Source of the DNA: Alphaproteobacteria bacterium
GTDB lineage: Bacteria > Pseudomonadota > Alphaproteobacteria > Micavibrionales > Micavibrionaceae
DNA length: 64,000 nt
NCBI GenBank assembly: GCA_009995595.1
Contig: JAACPE010000001.1
Span: 682,001 to 746,000 of the forward strand
Reading direction: 5' to 3'
A model generated the notes under the pieces. The model had not been told where the DNA came from. It saw only the letters and a list, made by a program, of their open reading frames with translations, and searched no databases. Within the stretch, counting starts at the first letter, position 1. Each line of letters begins with the position of its first letter. The position numbers and the translations under genes are program-made. Positions 20,714 to 29,375 of the stretch are shown here, piece by piece.

Positions 20714-21456
20714 GACGCGTCAGCAATTCCCAGAAAATCATGCGCTTGAAGCGATGCACCGCCTATGAGCGCACCATTGACATTCTCAGCCGCGAAAATC
20801 TCAGCGGCGTTGCTTGGCTTAACGGAGCCACCATATAAAATACGCAGTTTATTGCTTGTTTTGGCTAGATCCTTTAGCTCGTTACGGATGAAAGCGTGCA
20901 TGACGCGAATATCCTCAACCGTTGCAACCTTACCTGTGCCAATCGCCCAGACAGGTTCATACGCAATCACAATCGTATCCGCACTCGCCCCTTCAGGGAT
21001 TGAACCAATAAGCTGCGTTCGCACAACATCTTGTTCAATCCCTTGCTCACGCTGCTGTTCAGTTTCACCTACACAGATAATAGCGATCAACCCCTGCTCT
21101 AAGGCCATGGTTGCTTTTTGCTTAATAAGCATATCGCTCTCACGGTAATACTGACGGCGCTCAGAGTGTCCTAAAATCACATAATCACAGTTCATATCTT
21201 TGAGCATCGCCGCAGAAACATCACCCGTATACGCACCCTTATCAAAAGGGGAACAATCTTGGCTGCCCAGTGATATCGCGCTCGTTAGCTCTGTTTGAAC
21301 AGGGGCAAGATGCAGATAAGGCGGACAGACCAAAAAATCGTTATTCTTCAGCAAATCAGGGTTTTCTTGAATACCGCTCACGATATTTTTTGCCAAATCA
21401 AGCGCAGCCTCCATTGAGCCATTCATTTTCCAGTTGCCTGCGATAAGATTTTTCAT
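20710..21456 (-). CDS. tpiA: Triose-phosphate isomerase
   Basis: The enzyme interconverts dihydroxyacetone phosphate and glyceraldehyde 3-phosphate. Catalytic residues are K10 in AGNWKMNG, H97 in ILGHSERR and E167 in AYEPVWAIGTG. The phosphate-binding loops ILYGGSVKPSN and GALIGGASL are near the C-terminus. The 248-residue length is normal. AAGGAAT precedes the start. It diverges from the ppiD-like gene across a 93-bp gap, an arrangement frequent in alphaproteobacteria. Confidence 0.98.
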   Translation of the reverse strand: MKNLIAGNWKMNGSMEAALDLAKNIVSGIQENPDLLKNNDFLVCPPYLHLAPVQTELTSAISLGSQDCSPFDKGAYTGDVSAAMLKDMNCDYVILGHSERRQYYRESDMLIKQKATMALEQGLIAIICVGETEQQREQGIEQDVVRTQLIGSIPEGASADTIVIAYEPVWAIGTGKVATVEDIRVMHAFIRNELKDLAKTSNKLRILYGGSVKPSNAAEIFAAENVNGALIGGASLQAHDFLGIADAS

Positions 21457-21487
21457 GGTATTCCTTATAATATCTTGTTTTAAGTTA

Positions 21488-21516
21488 TTGCCCCTTAAAG
21501 ACCCACTCCTTATAGT
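21488..21516 (+). promoter_or_regulatory. Candidate promoter of the ppiD-trpE unit
   Basis: TTGCCC (21488-21493) and TATAGT (21511-21516) are separated by 17 bp, about 34 bp before the ppiD-like ATG. The -10 element matches 5 of 6 consensus bases and the -35 matches 4. As only 1 bp separates ppiD from trpE, this promoter would also serve trpE. Confidence 0.45.
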
Positions 21517-21549
21517 GCCTTCACGATATTTTGAAAAGAGAGGATATTT

Positions 21550-23454
21550 ATGCTTCGATCCATGCGCGATGGTGCCAAATCTGGTGTCATGAAATTTGTA
21601 CTAATGGGCTTGCTCGTTTTGGCTGCGGCTGGACTTGTGCTGACCGATGTTGGCGGATTTTTCCGCGGCGGTGTGGCCGCAACCGATGTGGCAAAAGGCA
21701 AAGGCTTCACCATTGGCGCCCAAGAATTCGACCGCACCGTGCGCCGTACATTAGCACAGCAAGGGATTGCTCCTCAACAAGCCTACCAATTTGGCCTTGT
21801 CGATCAAATCCTCAGCCGCGAAATTCAAACCCGCATGCTCAGCCTTGAGGCTCAAAAACACGGCCTGATGATTTCTGATGAAGACCTCATTGCAGAAATT
21901 TCAGAATTAACTGACTCCATTGTCGCCGAAGGAGAAAGCAAAAAAGAAGCCCTCCAACAAATTTTGCGCGCGCAAGGTATTTCCGAAGGTGAATTTATCC
22001 AATCCATACGTAACGAAGTCCGTAACAATATCTTTCGCGGCGCCCTAATCTCTGGCACAGGCTATGTTTCTGATGCAACGGGGCGGGATTTATACCAATA
22101 CGAAAATCAAACCCGCGACATTCAGTTTTTTGAACTGACCCTAAAAAGCGTTCCTGACATTGAACAGCCAACAGAAATTCAACTGGAAAACTATTTTGAG
22201 ACAATCAAAAACCAGTTTTTAATCCCAGAACGCCGCAGCTTCACCATTGCAACACTGAAAGAAGCTGTTCTTGAAAATGCCATCGACATTTCAGAAGATA
22301 GCATTCGCGCGCTCTACGACGATCAAATCGACCGTTTCAAGAAAAACGAAATCCGTAAAGTCAACCAAGCCATCACAAGCAACTTGGATGAAGCCGATAA
22401 AATCGCCGAGCTTGCTAAAAAAGGATCAGGCATTCAAACGGCCGTTCAAAAAGTGACAGGTAAAAAAGACGCCTTCATGGGCGAAAGTGACTTTGAACAA
22501 AACGGTCTTTTGGCTGAAGTGGCAGAGCCTGTCTTTGCCGCCGCCTCTGGCGATGTAGTCGGGCCTATTAAAACGGCGCTTGGGTATCATATTATTAAAA
22601 TTAACGCTGTGATCCCTGCCCGCACGCAGCCTTTTGACGAGGTCAAAACTGATATTAAAAAAGAAATCATGCAAACACGCATGATGAACGAAATGATGGA
22701 CGCGGCAAATGTCATTGACGACCGCCTTGCCTCAGGTGAAGAACTAGAATCGATCGTCTCCGATATTGGCCTTACTGTTGAAAAATTTGACTCGATCACT
22801 TTGGGAGGCCTATCCAAGGATGGCAAAGAAGCTCTTAAATCCTATGAGGGCGATCGCGCTGCAATTTTAGAGGCAGCCTTCACCTATGACACAGGAGAAT
22901 CTTCCCCCGTCATGGAAATGGGTGATGGGCGTTACATCACCGTACGCGTCGATGCCATCACAGAACGCAGTTTTGAGCCATACGAAGACAAAAAGGAAAT
23001 GGTCAAGGCGCAGTGGATCGAACAACAACGCGACGCCGCAAACCGCCTTCGCCTGAGCGAAGCACTTAATACTCTTAATGAAACAAAAGACTTTGAGGCC
23101 GTCGCCAAGCAATATGGCGCGACAATCAAAAAGCAAACAGGGATTAAACGCCTTGGTGACATTAAAGATATTAAAAGCTCTGATCTCATCAACATGATAT
23201 TTGATTCCAATAAAGGGGAGTATGTTTCTGCGAAAACAACAGACGGTCAAGTGATCGGCGTTGTAACGGCTATCACCCTGCCTGACCCAAGCAAAGCAAC
23301 AGAAGAAGAGCTTAGCGTTGTTAAAGCCCGCGCCCAAAATGCGCAATCCCAAGACATCGTGGCGCAATATATCAACGCGCTTAATGACGAGTATAACGTC
23401 AAAATTAACGAGCGTCTTTTAGATCAACTCTATGCGACGCCAATAGATCAATAG
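21550..23454 (+). CDS. ppiD: PpiD-like membrane-anchored periplasmic peptidyl-prolyl isomerase/chaperone
   Basis: The 634-residue protein has the PpiD architecture. A short cytoplasmic N-terminus and one membrane anchor (about 15-33) are followed by a SurA-N-like chaperone region with paired helices (residues about 50-180). A PPIC-type parvulin domain (about 225-365, ending GPIKTALGYHIIKI) comes next, then a second degenerate parvulin-like part and a C-terminal helical region. PpiD helps newly exported outer-membrane and periplasmic proteins fold near the Sec translocon, which fits a window that also holds bamA, skp and secG. GAGAGGA lies upstream of the ATG. trpE starts 1 bp after the stop, so the two are co-transcribed. 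Confidence 0.93.
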   Translation: MLRSMRDGAKSGVMKFVLMGLLVLAAAGLVLTDVGGFFRGGVAATDVAKGKGFTIGAQEFDRTVRRTLAQQGIAPQQAYQFGLVDQILSREIQTRMLSLEAQKHGLMISDEDLIAEISELTDSIVAEGESKKEALQQILRAQGISEGEFIQSIRNEVRNNIFRGALISGTGYVSDATGRDLYQYENQTRDIQFFELTLKSVPDIEQPTEIQLENYFETIKNQFLIPERRSFTIATLKEAVLENAIDISEDSIRALYDDQIDRFKKNEIRKVNQAITSNLDEADKIAELAKKGSGIQTAVQKVTGKKDAFMGESDFEQNGLLAEVAEPVFAAASGDVVGPIKTALGYHIIKINAVIPARTQPFDEVKTDIKKEIMQTRMMNEMMDAANVIDDRLASGEELESIVSDIGLTVEKFDSITLGGLSKDGKEALKSYEGDRAAILEAAFTYDTGESSPVMEMGDGRYITVRVDAITERSFEPYEDKKEMVKAQWIEQQRDAANRLRLSEALNTLNETKDFEAVAKQYGATIKKQTGIKRLGDIKDIKSSDLINMIFDSNKGEYVSAKTTDGQVIGVVTAITLPDPSKATEEELSVVKARAQNAQSQDIVAQYINALNDEYNVKINERLLDQLYATPIDQ

Positions 23455-23455
23455 A

Positions 23456-24979
23456 ATGATAACAAGCTCGACAATCGACAGCTTTAAGAAAAATTTCCAA
23501 AGCGGCAAATCACAGCTGGTTTGGCAATGGATCCCTGCCGATTTAGAGACAACGGTTTCTGCGTTTTTAAAACTCTCAAAAAACAAACCCTATAGCTTGC
23601 TCCTTGAGTCTGTCGAAGGCGGCGCTGTGCTAGGTCGTTACTCCGCCATCGGCCTCGACCCTGATTTAATCTGGACTTATAAGGGTAATGAAGTCTCCAT
23701 CCATGAAAACGGCACAACGATAATTGACACGCTCGCTCCGCTCGAGTCCTTACGCGCGCAAATCAACGCGAGCAAGATTGACATTGTCGATGACACCATC
23801 CCGCCTATGGGCCCTTCGGGTTTATTTGGCTATATGGGGTATGACTGCATCAGGCTAATTGAGGATATCCCCGATAACAATCCCGACCCAATCAATGTCC
23901 CTGATAGCATCATGATGCGCCCAACCTTGATGGTCATTTTTGATAACGTCAAAAACATGATGTGCCTTGTGAGTCCTGTCCGTCATCACAAAAACAACTG
24001 CGACAAAACCGCCGATCACCATTATGAAACAGCGCAAAGCATTATTTCTGACGCGCTCAATGCGTTATCAAATCCAATTGATCAAAGCGTTCTCTCAGGT
24101 CACAGTAAAATCCAAACACCCCTAAAAACAGACAGCAACGTGACCCGTGAAGGCTTTCACGATATGGTCAAAAAGGCCGTTGAGTATATTCTTGCAGGCG
24201 ATATTTTTCAGGTCGTGCCTTCCCAACGTTTCAGTGTTGATTTTGACTTACCGGCCTTTGACCTCTATCGTTCCTTACGCCGTTTAAACCCGTCACCGTT
24301 TTTATTCTATATAAACTTTGATGGCTTTGCGCTTGTTGGCTCATCGCCTGAAATCCTGGTACGCCTTCGCGATAATAAAATGACTATTCGCCCGATTGCA
24401 GGCACGCGCAAACGCGGTATTGACGCGGCAGAGGATAAAACCCTCAAAGAAGACTTGCTCAATGACCCCAAAGAAATATCAGAACACCTCATGCTTCTTG
24501 ATCTGGGGCGCAACGATATTGGCCGTGTGGTGAAAAACAAAACCGTTGATGTCACCGATCAATTCACGGTCGAATATTATTCTCACGTCATGCATATTGT
24601 ATCCAATGTGGAAGGACAGTTAAAAGACGGTATGGACAGTCTTGATGCGCTGTTCGCTGGCTTTCCCGCAGGGACTGTGTCAGGTGCGCCCAAAATTCGC
24701 GCGATGGAGATCATTGACGAGCTTGAACCCGAACGCCGCAGCACCTATGCAGGCTGTGTCGGCTATCTGGACGGCAATGGTGATTTAGATACCTGCATTG
24801 CTTTGCGAACTGCGCTCGTTAAAGACGGCAAAGTCTACGTCCAAGCCGGCGGCGGCGTGGTTGCCGACAGTGACCCTGAATTTGAATATCAAGAGAGCTG
24901 TAACAAAGCCAAAGCCGTCCTTCAAGCTGCCGAAGATGCTATCAATATATCGCAGAGACAGAATCCTCTAGTGAAATAG
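23456..24979 (+). CDS. trpE: Anthranilate synthase component I
   Basis: TrpE aminates chorismate and releases pyruvate to give anthranilate, with ammonia supplied by TrpG. The 507-residue protein has the N-terminal feedback-binding domain with LLESVEGGAVLGRYS near residue 45. The chorismate-binding domain has IFQVVPSQRF, GSSPEILVR, IRPIAGTRKRG, ELVMLLDLGRNDIGRV-type helices, GAPKIRAMEIIDELE and the final VQAGGGVVADSDPE. It lies 1 bp behind ppiD. Its last 38 bp overlap the tail of the convergent deacetylase gene, which separates it from trpG. No leader peptide or attenuator fits in the gap before it. Confidence 0.98.
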   Translation: MITSSTIDSFKKNFQSGKSQLVWQWIPADLETTVSAFLKLSKNKPYSLLLESVEGGAVLGRYSAIGLDPDLIWTYKGNEVSIHENGTTIIDTLAPLESLRAQINASKIDIVDDTIPPMGPSGLFGYMGYDCIRLIEDIPDNNPDPINVPDSIMMRPTLMVIFDNVKNMMCLVSPVRHHKNNCDKTADHHYETAQSIISDALNALSNPIDQSVLSGHSKIQTPLKTDSNVTREGFHDMVKKAVEYILAGDIFQVVPSQRFSVDFDLPAFDLYRSLRRLNPSPFLFYINFDGFALVGSSPEILVRLRDNKMTIRPIAGTRKRGIDAAEDKTLKEDLLNDPKEISEHLMLLDLGRNDIGRVVKNKTVDVTDQFTVEYYSHVMHIVSNVEGQLKDGMDSLDALFAGFPAGTVSGAPKIRAMEIIDELEPERRSTYAGCVGYLDGNGDLDTCIALRTALVKDGKVYVQAGGGVVADSDPEFEYQESCNKAKAVLQAAEDAINISQRQNPLVK

Positions 24980-26084
24980 GCTGATCGATTATCGGCTCAA
25001 TTTTTTTTGCTTGGGGCATTGGCTTACTCGGCTCAATCAACAAATCACTCAGCGGCACAATCTCAAAACCCTTTTCCTCTAAAGTTGGTATCCATTGCTT
25101 TAGCGCTTTAATTGTATGCTCTTTGGGATGACCAATCGCGATGGCTTGTCCGTGTTCACCCGCAACGCGCTCCACATCTTTCAGCGCTTTGGCGACATAA
25201 CTTGCTGTATCCTCATGGTCCAAAAACACATCGCGCACCGCATAAGGCACACCATAACTCTGCGCCATTTCTGCCGCGATAGACGTATGAATAGTGCGCG
25301 AGTCCAAAAAATAAAGACGGCGTGTTTTTAATTGCGTCATCAGCATTTCCATCGCCGCCGCATCTTGGGTCAACTGACTACCCATATGGTTGTTAATCCC
25401 TACAAAACCCTCTAGCTGTTGGGTCATGAGGTCAAACTCTTGCTGAAAATCACGGGCGCTCATACCTGTTCGAAGGGCCATAGACCCCAAATCCATTGAC
25501 GGATCGGTAGCTTCCATCGGCATATGAATAATAATTTCATGCCCTTGGCTTTTGGCTTCGCGCGCCTGCTCCGCCACCTTATCCGCATAGGGCAAAAACG
25601 CGAGTGTGACAGAAGAAGGCAAATCAATCGCCCCTTTTGACCATTTGCGATTCATGCCGACATCATCGATAACAATCGCAATTTTGCCGCCCTTGGCGTT
25701 TCGAGGAGTCATCGCCTCTGGCTCAATGACCTTGGCCTCAGGCTTGCTCTCAAATTCTTGCCCGTTCTCAAATTCTTGCCCCATCACAGCGCCGGGCTCA
25801 GGCGCTAAATCTGACGAAGGCTCCGCCTCAAAGAAAACACTACCATCCTCCGGAAATACAATGCTTGGTGGGTTTTTGGTATAGATGCTCTGCGCCACAG
25901 GATCAAACTTCTGCGCCTCTAAAGCCGCCTGTTTTTGCGCCTGCTCGGCGTAGTATTCTTCCTTGATTTTGTCGTGATAACTATGCTTATCAAAAACAAA
26001 ATAATTAACGACCAGCATCAAAGCAACTGCAATGGCCAAAAACTTGATCGTATCTTTATTGGAAGACGGTTTTAAGAATCTCAT
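24942..26084 (-). CDS. Divergent polysaccharide deacetylase family protein
   Basis: The protein has an N-terminal membrane anchor (about 14-31). A Glu/Pro-rich linker follows, with a small tandem repeat (GQEFEN-GQEFES), then a catalytic-like domain from about 133. The domain opens with KIAIVIDDVGMNRKW and carries EIIIHMPMEA, GINNHMGSQLTQD, FLDSRT and AIAIGHPKE, which are the hallmarks of the divergent polysaccharide deacetylase family related to YibQ. These proteins are periplasmic and thought to act on envelope polysaccharide; their substrates are not established. It runs antisense between trpE and trpG, overlapping the trpE end by 38 bp. Confidence 0.92.
   Translation of the reverse strand: MRFLKPSSNKDTIKFLAIAVALMLVVNYFVFDKHSYHDKIKEEYYAEQAQKQAALEAQKFDPVAQSIYTKNPPSIVFPEDGSVFFEAEPSSDLAPEPGAVMGQEFENGQEFESKPEAKVIEPEAMTPRNAKGGKIAIVIDDVGMNRKWSKGAIDLPSSVTLAFLPYADKVAEQAREAKSQGHEIIIHMPMEATDPSMDLGSMALRTGMSARDFQQEFDLMTQQLEGFVGINNHMGSQLTQDAAAMEMLMTQLKTRRLYFLDSRTIHTSIAAEMAQSYGVPYAVRDVFLDHEDTASYVAKALKDVERVAGEHGQAIAIGHPKEHTIKALKQWIPTLEEKGFEIVPLSDLLIEPSKPMPQAKKIEPIIDQPISLEDSVSAIY
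25748..25781 (-). repeat. 18-bp tandem repeat inside the deacetylase linker
   Basis: A 16-base identity at 25748-25763 and 25766-25781 has an 18-bp period and encodes two consecutive six-residue units of the form GQEFE-N/S in the flexible linker. The period is a multiple of three, so the frame is kept. Confidence 0.8.
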
Positions 26085-26141
26085 GCCGCTACGCTATCAA
26101 GGGGCTTGATAAACGTCCATAACCGCGCCATAACAATATAC

Positions 26142-26708
26142 ATGATTTTGATGATTGATAATTACGATAGCTTTACATATAACCTCGTGCAATATCTGGG
26201 TGATCTCGGCGCGATTGTTGAAGTCCACCGCAACGATAAAATTACTGTAGATGCCGTTATCGAAAAAAAGCCGCAAGGCATTCTCATCTCCCCTGGGCCA
26301 AGCGACCCTGACCATGCTGGCATTTGCATGGATCTTATCAAACGCGCCGCTGATGACAACATCCCGCTTTTTGGAGTGTGTTTAGGGCATCAGGCGATTG
26401 GCCAAGTTTTTGGCGGCAATATTATCCGCACCGCCCCAATGCATGGTAAAACCTCACAAATCTTCCATAAAGGCCAAAGCGTCTTTAAAAACCTCCCCAG
26501 CCCTTATGAGGCCACACGCTATCATTCACTCATTATCGAACGTGCCACCTGCCCCGATGTGCTTGAGATTACGGCAGAAACGCAAGATGGCATTATCATG
26601 GGCGTAAAGCACAAAACAAAACCGATCCACGGCGTGCAGTTCCACCCTGAAAGCATCGCGACAAAACACGGTCACGACCTCATCCAAAACTTTTTAAATC
26701 TGATATAA
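26142..26708 (+). CDS. trpG: Anthranilate synthase component II (glutamine amidotransferase)
   Basis: TrpG hydrolyses glutamine and channels ammonia to TrpE. The class I amidotransferase triad is C80 in GVCLGHQAIG, H168 and E170 in QFHPES. The start is placed at the ATG at 26142, giving the usual MILMIDNYDSFTYN opening and 188 residues. An upstream TTG frame start at 26106 adds an unlikely extension. No clear ribosome binding site is present. It diverges from the deacetylase gene with a gap of only 57 bp, which must hold promoters for both. trpD follows 5 bp downstream. Confidence 0.97.
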   Translation: MILMIDNYDSFTYNLVQYLGDLGAIVEVHRNDKITVDAVIEKKPQGILISPGPSDPDHAGICMDLIKRAADDNIPLFGVCLGHQAIGQVFGGNIIRTAPMHGKTSQIFHKGQSVFKNLPSPYEATRYHSLIIERATCPDVLEITAETQDGIIMGVKHKTKPIHGVQFHPESIATKHGHDLIQNFLNLI

Positions 26709-26713
26709 CTGAT

Positions 26714-27736
26714 ATGTCTGATTTCACCCCTTTTTTAGATAAGGTCTTAAGCGGCGCTATTTTATCACAAGCTGAAATGACACAGGCCATGACCCTCATT
26801 ATGCGCGGCGACGTTCCCCATGACGACCTCGCCCCCTTCCTCACGGCCATGAGCGCACGCGGCGAAGCCGTCTGCGAGATAACAGGTGCAGCAACTGTCA
26901 TGCGCCAAATGGCAAGCGCAATAAACGCCCCCGCTGGGGCGATTGATTGCTGCGGTACAGGCGGGGATGCCTCTGGCACTTATAACATTTCAACCGCCGT
27001 CGCCATTGTTTGCGCCGCCGTAGGTGTTCCCATAGCCAAACACGGCAACCGCGCCGCCAGCTCTAAATCAGGCGCCGCAGATGTATTAGAGGCGCTCGGC
27101 GTTAATCTTGACTTAAACACAGCGCAATTGGAAAACGCCCTCAAACAATTTAATTTTTGCTTCCTCATGGCACCCCATCACCATCAGGCCATGAAACATG
27201 TGATGCCCACACGAAAAGCTTTAGGGCATCGAACAATCTTTAACCTCCTCGGCCCGCTCGCCAACCCCGCAGGGACATCGCGCCAGCTTATTGGTGTGTT
27301 TGATGAAAAATGGCTGCATCCTATAGCGCAAACGCTACATAACCTTGGCACGACCCGCGCATGGATTGTTCATGGCCTTGATGGTTTAGACGAAATCACC
27401 ACCACCACGCAAACAAAAGCCGTCATTTTGGATAACGGCGCAATAACAGAGCGGCTATTTTCACCTGAAGATTTCGGCCTTAAAACCGCAAACGCACGCG
27501 ATCTAAAAGGCGGCGATGCAAAGCAAAACGCTGGCGCGTTATTAGATATCTTAAAGGGTATGCAAAATGCATATCGTGATATCGTTCTTGCCAACGCCGC
27601 CGCCGTTTTAAATATTCACGGCTCTGCAAATGATCTATTAGAGGGCGTAACTCTTGCCGCCAAAACAATTGATAGCGGCGCTGCGCTCCAAACATTAAAC
27701 GCTTACGCACAATATTCACAGGAACAAAAAGCATGA
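26714..27736 (+). CDS. trpD: Anthranilate phosphoribosyltransferase
   Basis: TrpD joins anthranilate with PRPP to give phosphoribosyl-anthranilate. The PRPP site GTGGDASGTYNIST begins at 81, and KHGNRAASSKSG at 109-120 binds substrate. MAPHHHQAMKHV and RTIFNLLGPLANPA are also typical. The 340-residue length is normal. Its stop overlaps the trpC start by 4 bp (ATGA), so translation is coupled in the trpG-trpD-trpC unit. Confidence 0.98.
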   Translation: MSDFTPFLDKVLSGAILSQAEMTQAMTLIMRGDVPHDDLAPFLTAMSARGEAVCEITGAATVMRQMASAINAPAGAIDCCGTGGDASGTYNISTAVAIVCAAVGVPIAKHGNRAASSKSGAADVLEALGVNLDLNTAQLENALKQFNFCFLMAPHHHQAMKHVMPTRKALGHRTIFNLLGPLANPAGTSRQLIGVFDEKWLHPIAQTLHNLGTTRAWIVHGLDGLDEITTTTQTKAVILDNGAITERLFSPEDFGLKTANARDLKGGDAKQNAGALLDILKGMQNAYRDIVLANAAAVLNIHGSANDLLEGVTLAAKTIDSGAALQTLNAYAQYSQEQKA

Positions 27737-28524
27737 GCCAAACCGTCCTTGACAAAATATGCGCTGATAAACGCGAGCATGTCGCGGCGCAAAAAAAGCT
27801 ATATTCTCTGAGCGATCTTGAACAACGCGCAAAAGCGCAAGAAAAACCACGCGGATTTATAACGGCCCTACAAAATAAAAAAGACTTTGCTCTTATCGCT
27901 GAAGTTAAAAAAGCTTCCCCCAGCAAAGGCATTATCCGAAGTGATTTCGATGCCCCTGCTATTGCTAAAATATACCAAGATAACGGCGCGGCCTGCCTCT
28001 CTATTTTAACTGATGCGCCGTATTTTCAAGGCCATGATGATTATTTTACCACCGTTAAATCCGCAGTCAGACTGCCCATGCTTCGCAAGGATTTTATGGT
28101 TGACCCATACCAAATAATTGAAAGCCGCGCACTTGGCGCAGACTGCATTCTTATTATCATGGCGGCCCTAAGTGATGATCAAGCCAGCGAGCTTTATGAC
28201 ACTGCAACGCAAGCAGGCATGGATAGTCTTTTTGAAGTGCATGATGAAGACGAACTTAATCGCGCCTTAACATTAAATCCAAAAATGCTGGGCGTAAATA
28301 ATCGCAATCTCAAAACGTTGGACGTATCGCACGACACAGGATTACGTTTAGCAGCAAAAATTCCGAATAATATTTTAAAGATTGCCGAAAGCGGACTTTA
28401 TACGCACGATGATCTTCACAAATTTTCAAATGCTGGCTATGATGCTTTTTTGATTGGCGAAAGTTTGATGCGCGAAGACGACATCGCTGCCGCTGTTCAA
28501 AATATTTTACATCATCACGTCTAA
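27733..28524 (+). CDS. trpC: Indole-3-glycerol-phosphate synthase
   Basis: TrpC closes the indole ring from carboxyphenylamino-deoxyribulose phosphate. Catalytic and phosphate-binding segments are EVKKASPSKG (57-66), MLRKDFMVDPYQI, LGVNNRNLKTL, AESGL and AFLIGESLM. The 263-residue protein is monofunctional: there is no fused TrpF domain, and trpF is not in the window. The trp pathway here therefore stops at this step and lacks the isomerase, with trpFBA presumably elsewhere, as usual in the class. lexA follows after 110 bp with its own promoter; moaC and moeA, often found here, are missing. Confidence 0.98.
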   Translation: MSQTVLDKICADKREHVAAQKKLYSLSDLEQRAKAQEKPRGFITALQNKKDFALIAEVKKASPSKGIIRSDFDAPAIAKIYQDNGAACLSILTDAPYFQGHDDYFTTVKSAVRLPMLRKDFMVDPYQIIESRALGADCILIIMAALSDDQASELYDTATQAGMDSLFEVHDEDELNRALTLNPKMLGVNNRNLKTLDVSHDTGLRLAAKIPNNILKIAESGLYTHDDLHKFSNAGYDAFLIGESLMREDDIAAAVQNILHHHV

Positions 28525-28562
28525 GACACTGAAAAATCACACAATAAAAATTTATAAAATTC

Positions 28563-28591
28563 TTGACACAAAACAAGAACGTAAATAGAAT
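28563..28591 (+). promoter_or_regulatory. lexA promoter
   Basis: TTGACA (28563-28568) and TAGAAT (28586-28591) have a 17-bp spacer, giving a perfect -35 and a 5-of-6 -10 element, 44 bp before the lexA ATG. Repeated LexA half-sites overlap the -10 element, as expected for autorepression. Confidence 0.75.
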
Positions 28592-28602
28592 AATACAAGA
28601 AC
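28577..28602 (+). promoter_or_regulatory. LexA operator with three phased half-sites
   Basis: GAAC (28577-28580), GAAT (28588-28591) and GAAC (28599-28602) are each separated by 7 bases, an 11-bp period. Alphaproteobacterial LexA is known to bind GTTC-N7-GTTC (here read on the opposite strand). The array covers the spacer, the -10 element and the likely start site of the lexA promoter, so bound LexA should block its own transcription. Confidence 0.7.
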
Positions 28603-28634
28603 AAATATATTCTCTACAATAGGACACTGATAAA

Positions 28635-29291
28635 ATGTTGACGCAAAAACAACGCGAATTGCTCATTTATATCCATGATAATATGAAAGACAGCGATGTT
28701 GCGCCCTCCTTTGATGAAATGCGTATCGCGCTTGGCCTGAAATCTAAATCTGGGATTCACCGTCTTATTTCTGCCCTTGTAGAGCGGGGCTATCTTGAGC
28801 GCCTCCCTCATCGTGCTCGCGCCCTTCAAGTGACCCGCTTTCCAAAAGAGCTTGAAGAAGAACGCAAAGAGCACGCACCTATCGCCGCCGCTATTGCTGC
28901 CTCTCAAATGACAAGCGTCCCTTTATATGGCCGCATCGCCGCAGGCTCGCCGATTGAGGCCATCCGCGATGAAAATGGCCATGTCGAAATACCGCCGACT
29001 ATGATCGGCAATGGGGAGCACTACGCCCTAGAGGTTGATGGTGAATCCATGATTAAAGCCGGGATTAACGATGGTGACACGGTCATCATCAAGCGCTGTG
29101 ACACCGCCAATGATGGAGATATTATCGTTGCACTCGTTGATGGCGAAGAAGTAACGCTCAAACGCCTGAAACGCGCCAAAGGTAAAATTATCCTCGTGCC
29201 CGAAAATGACGAATTTACCGAACAAGTTTACGAGCCAAACCAAGTGCAAATCCAAGGCAAACTCGCCAGCCTCATGCGCGTTTATCATTAA
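28635..29291 (+). CDS. lexA: LexA repressor
   Basis: LexA represses SOS genes and cleaves itself when RecA filaments form. The N-terminal winged helix (1-68) begins MLTQKQRELLIYIHDNMKDS. The C-terminal S24 peptidase domain contains the cleavage site A103-G104 in GRIAAGSP, catalytic S138 in DGESM and K176 in VTLKRLKR. The 218-residue length is typical of alphaproteobacterial LexA. The promoter carries phased half-sites for autorepression. The gene lies after trpC and diverges in function from it; its own promoter makes it a separate unit. The comEC gene converges on it across an 84-bp gap. Confidence 0.98.
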   Translation: MLTQKQRELLIYIHDNMKDSDVAPSFDEMRIALGLKSKSGIHRLISALVERGYLERLPHRARALQVTRFPKELEEERKEHAPIAAAIAASQMTSVPLYGRIAAGSPIEAIRDENGHVEIPPTMIGNGEHYALEVDGESMIKAGINDGDTVIIKRCDTANDGDIIVALVDGEEVTLKRLKRAKGKIILVPENDEFTEQVYEPNQVQIQGKLASLMRVYH

Positions 29292-29375
29292 TAATAAAAG
29301 TAAACTCGCCCCCACAATATTTTTTTGATCAAACGAACTGGGTTGGTGATTTTACCTCATTAAATCAATTCCTTA

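Noticed and set aside
22867-23367. Minus-strand open frame of 166 codons, cysteine and phenylalanine rich
   Set aside because: It is a shadow of the ppiD-like gene, and the composition is what reverse reading of Lys/Glu-rich codons gives.
24980-26141. Attenuator or leader peptide for the trp genes
   Set aside because: trpE starts 1 bp after ppiD and the gap before trpG is 57 bp. No Trp-codon leader or competing hairpins fit.
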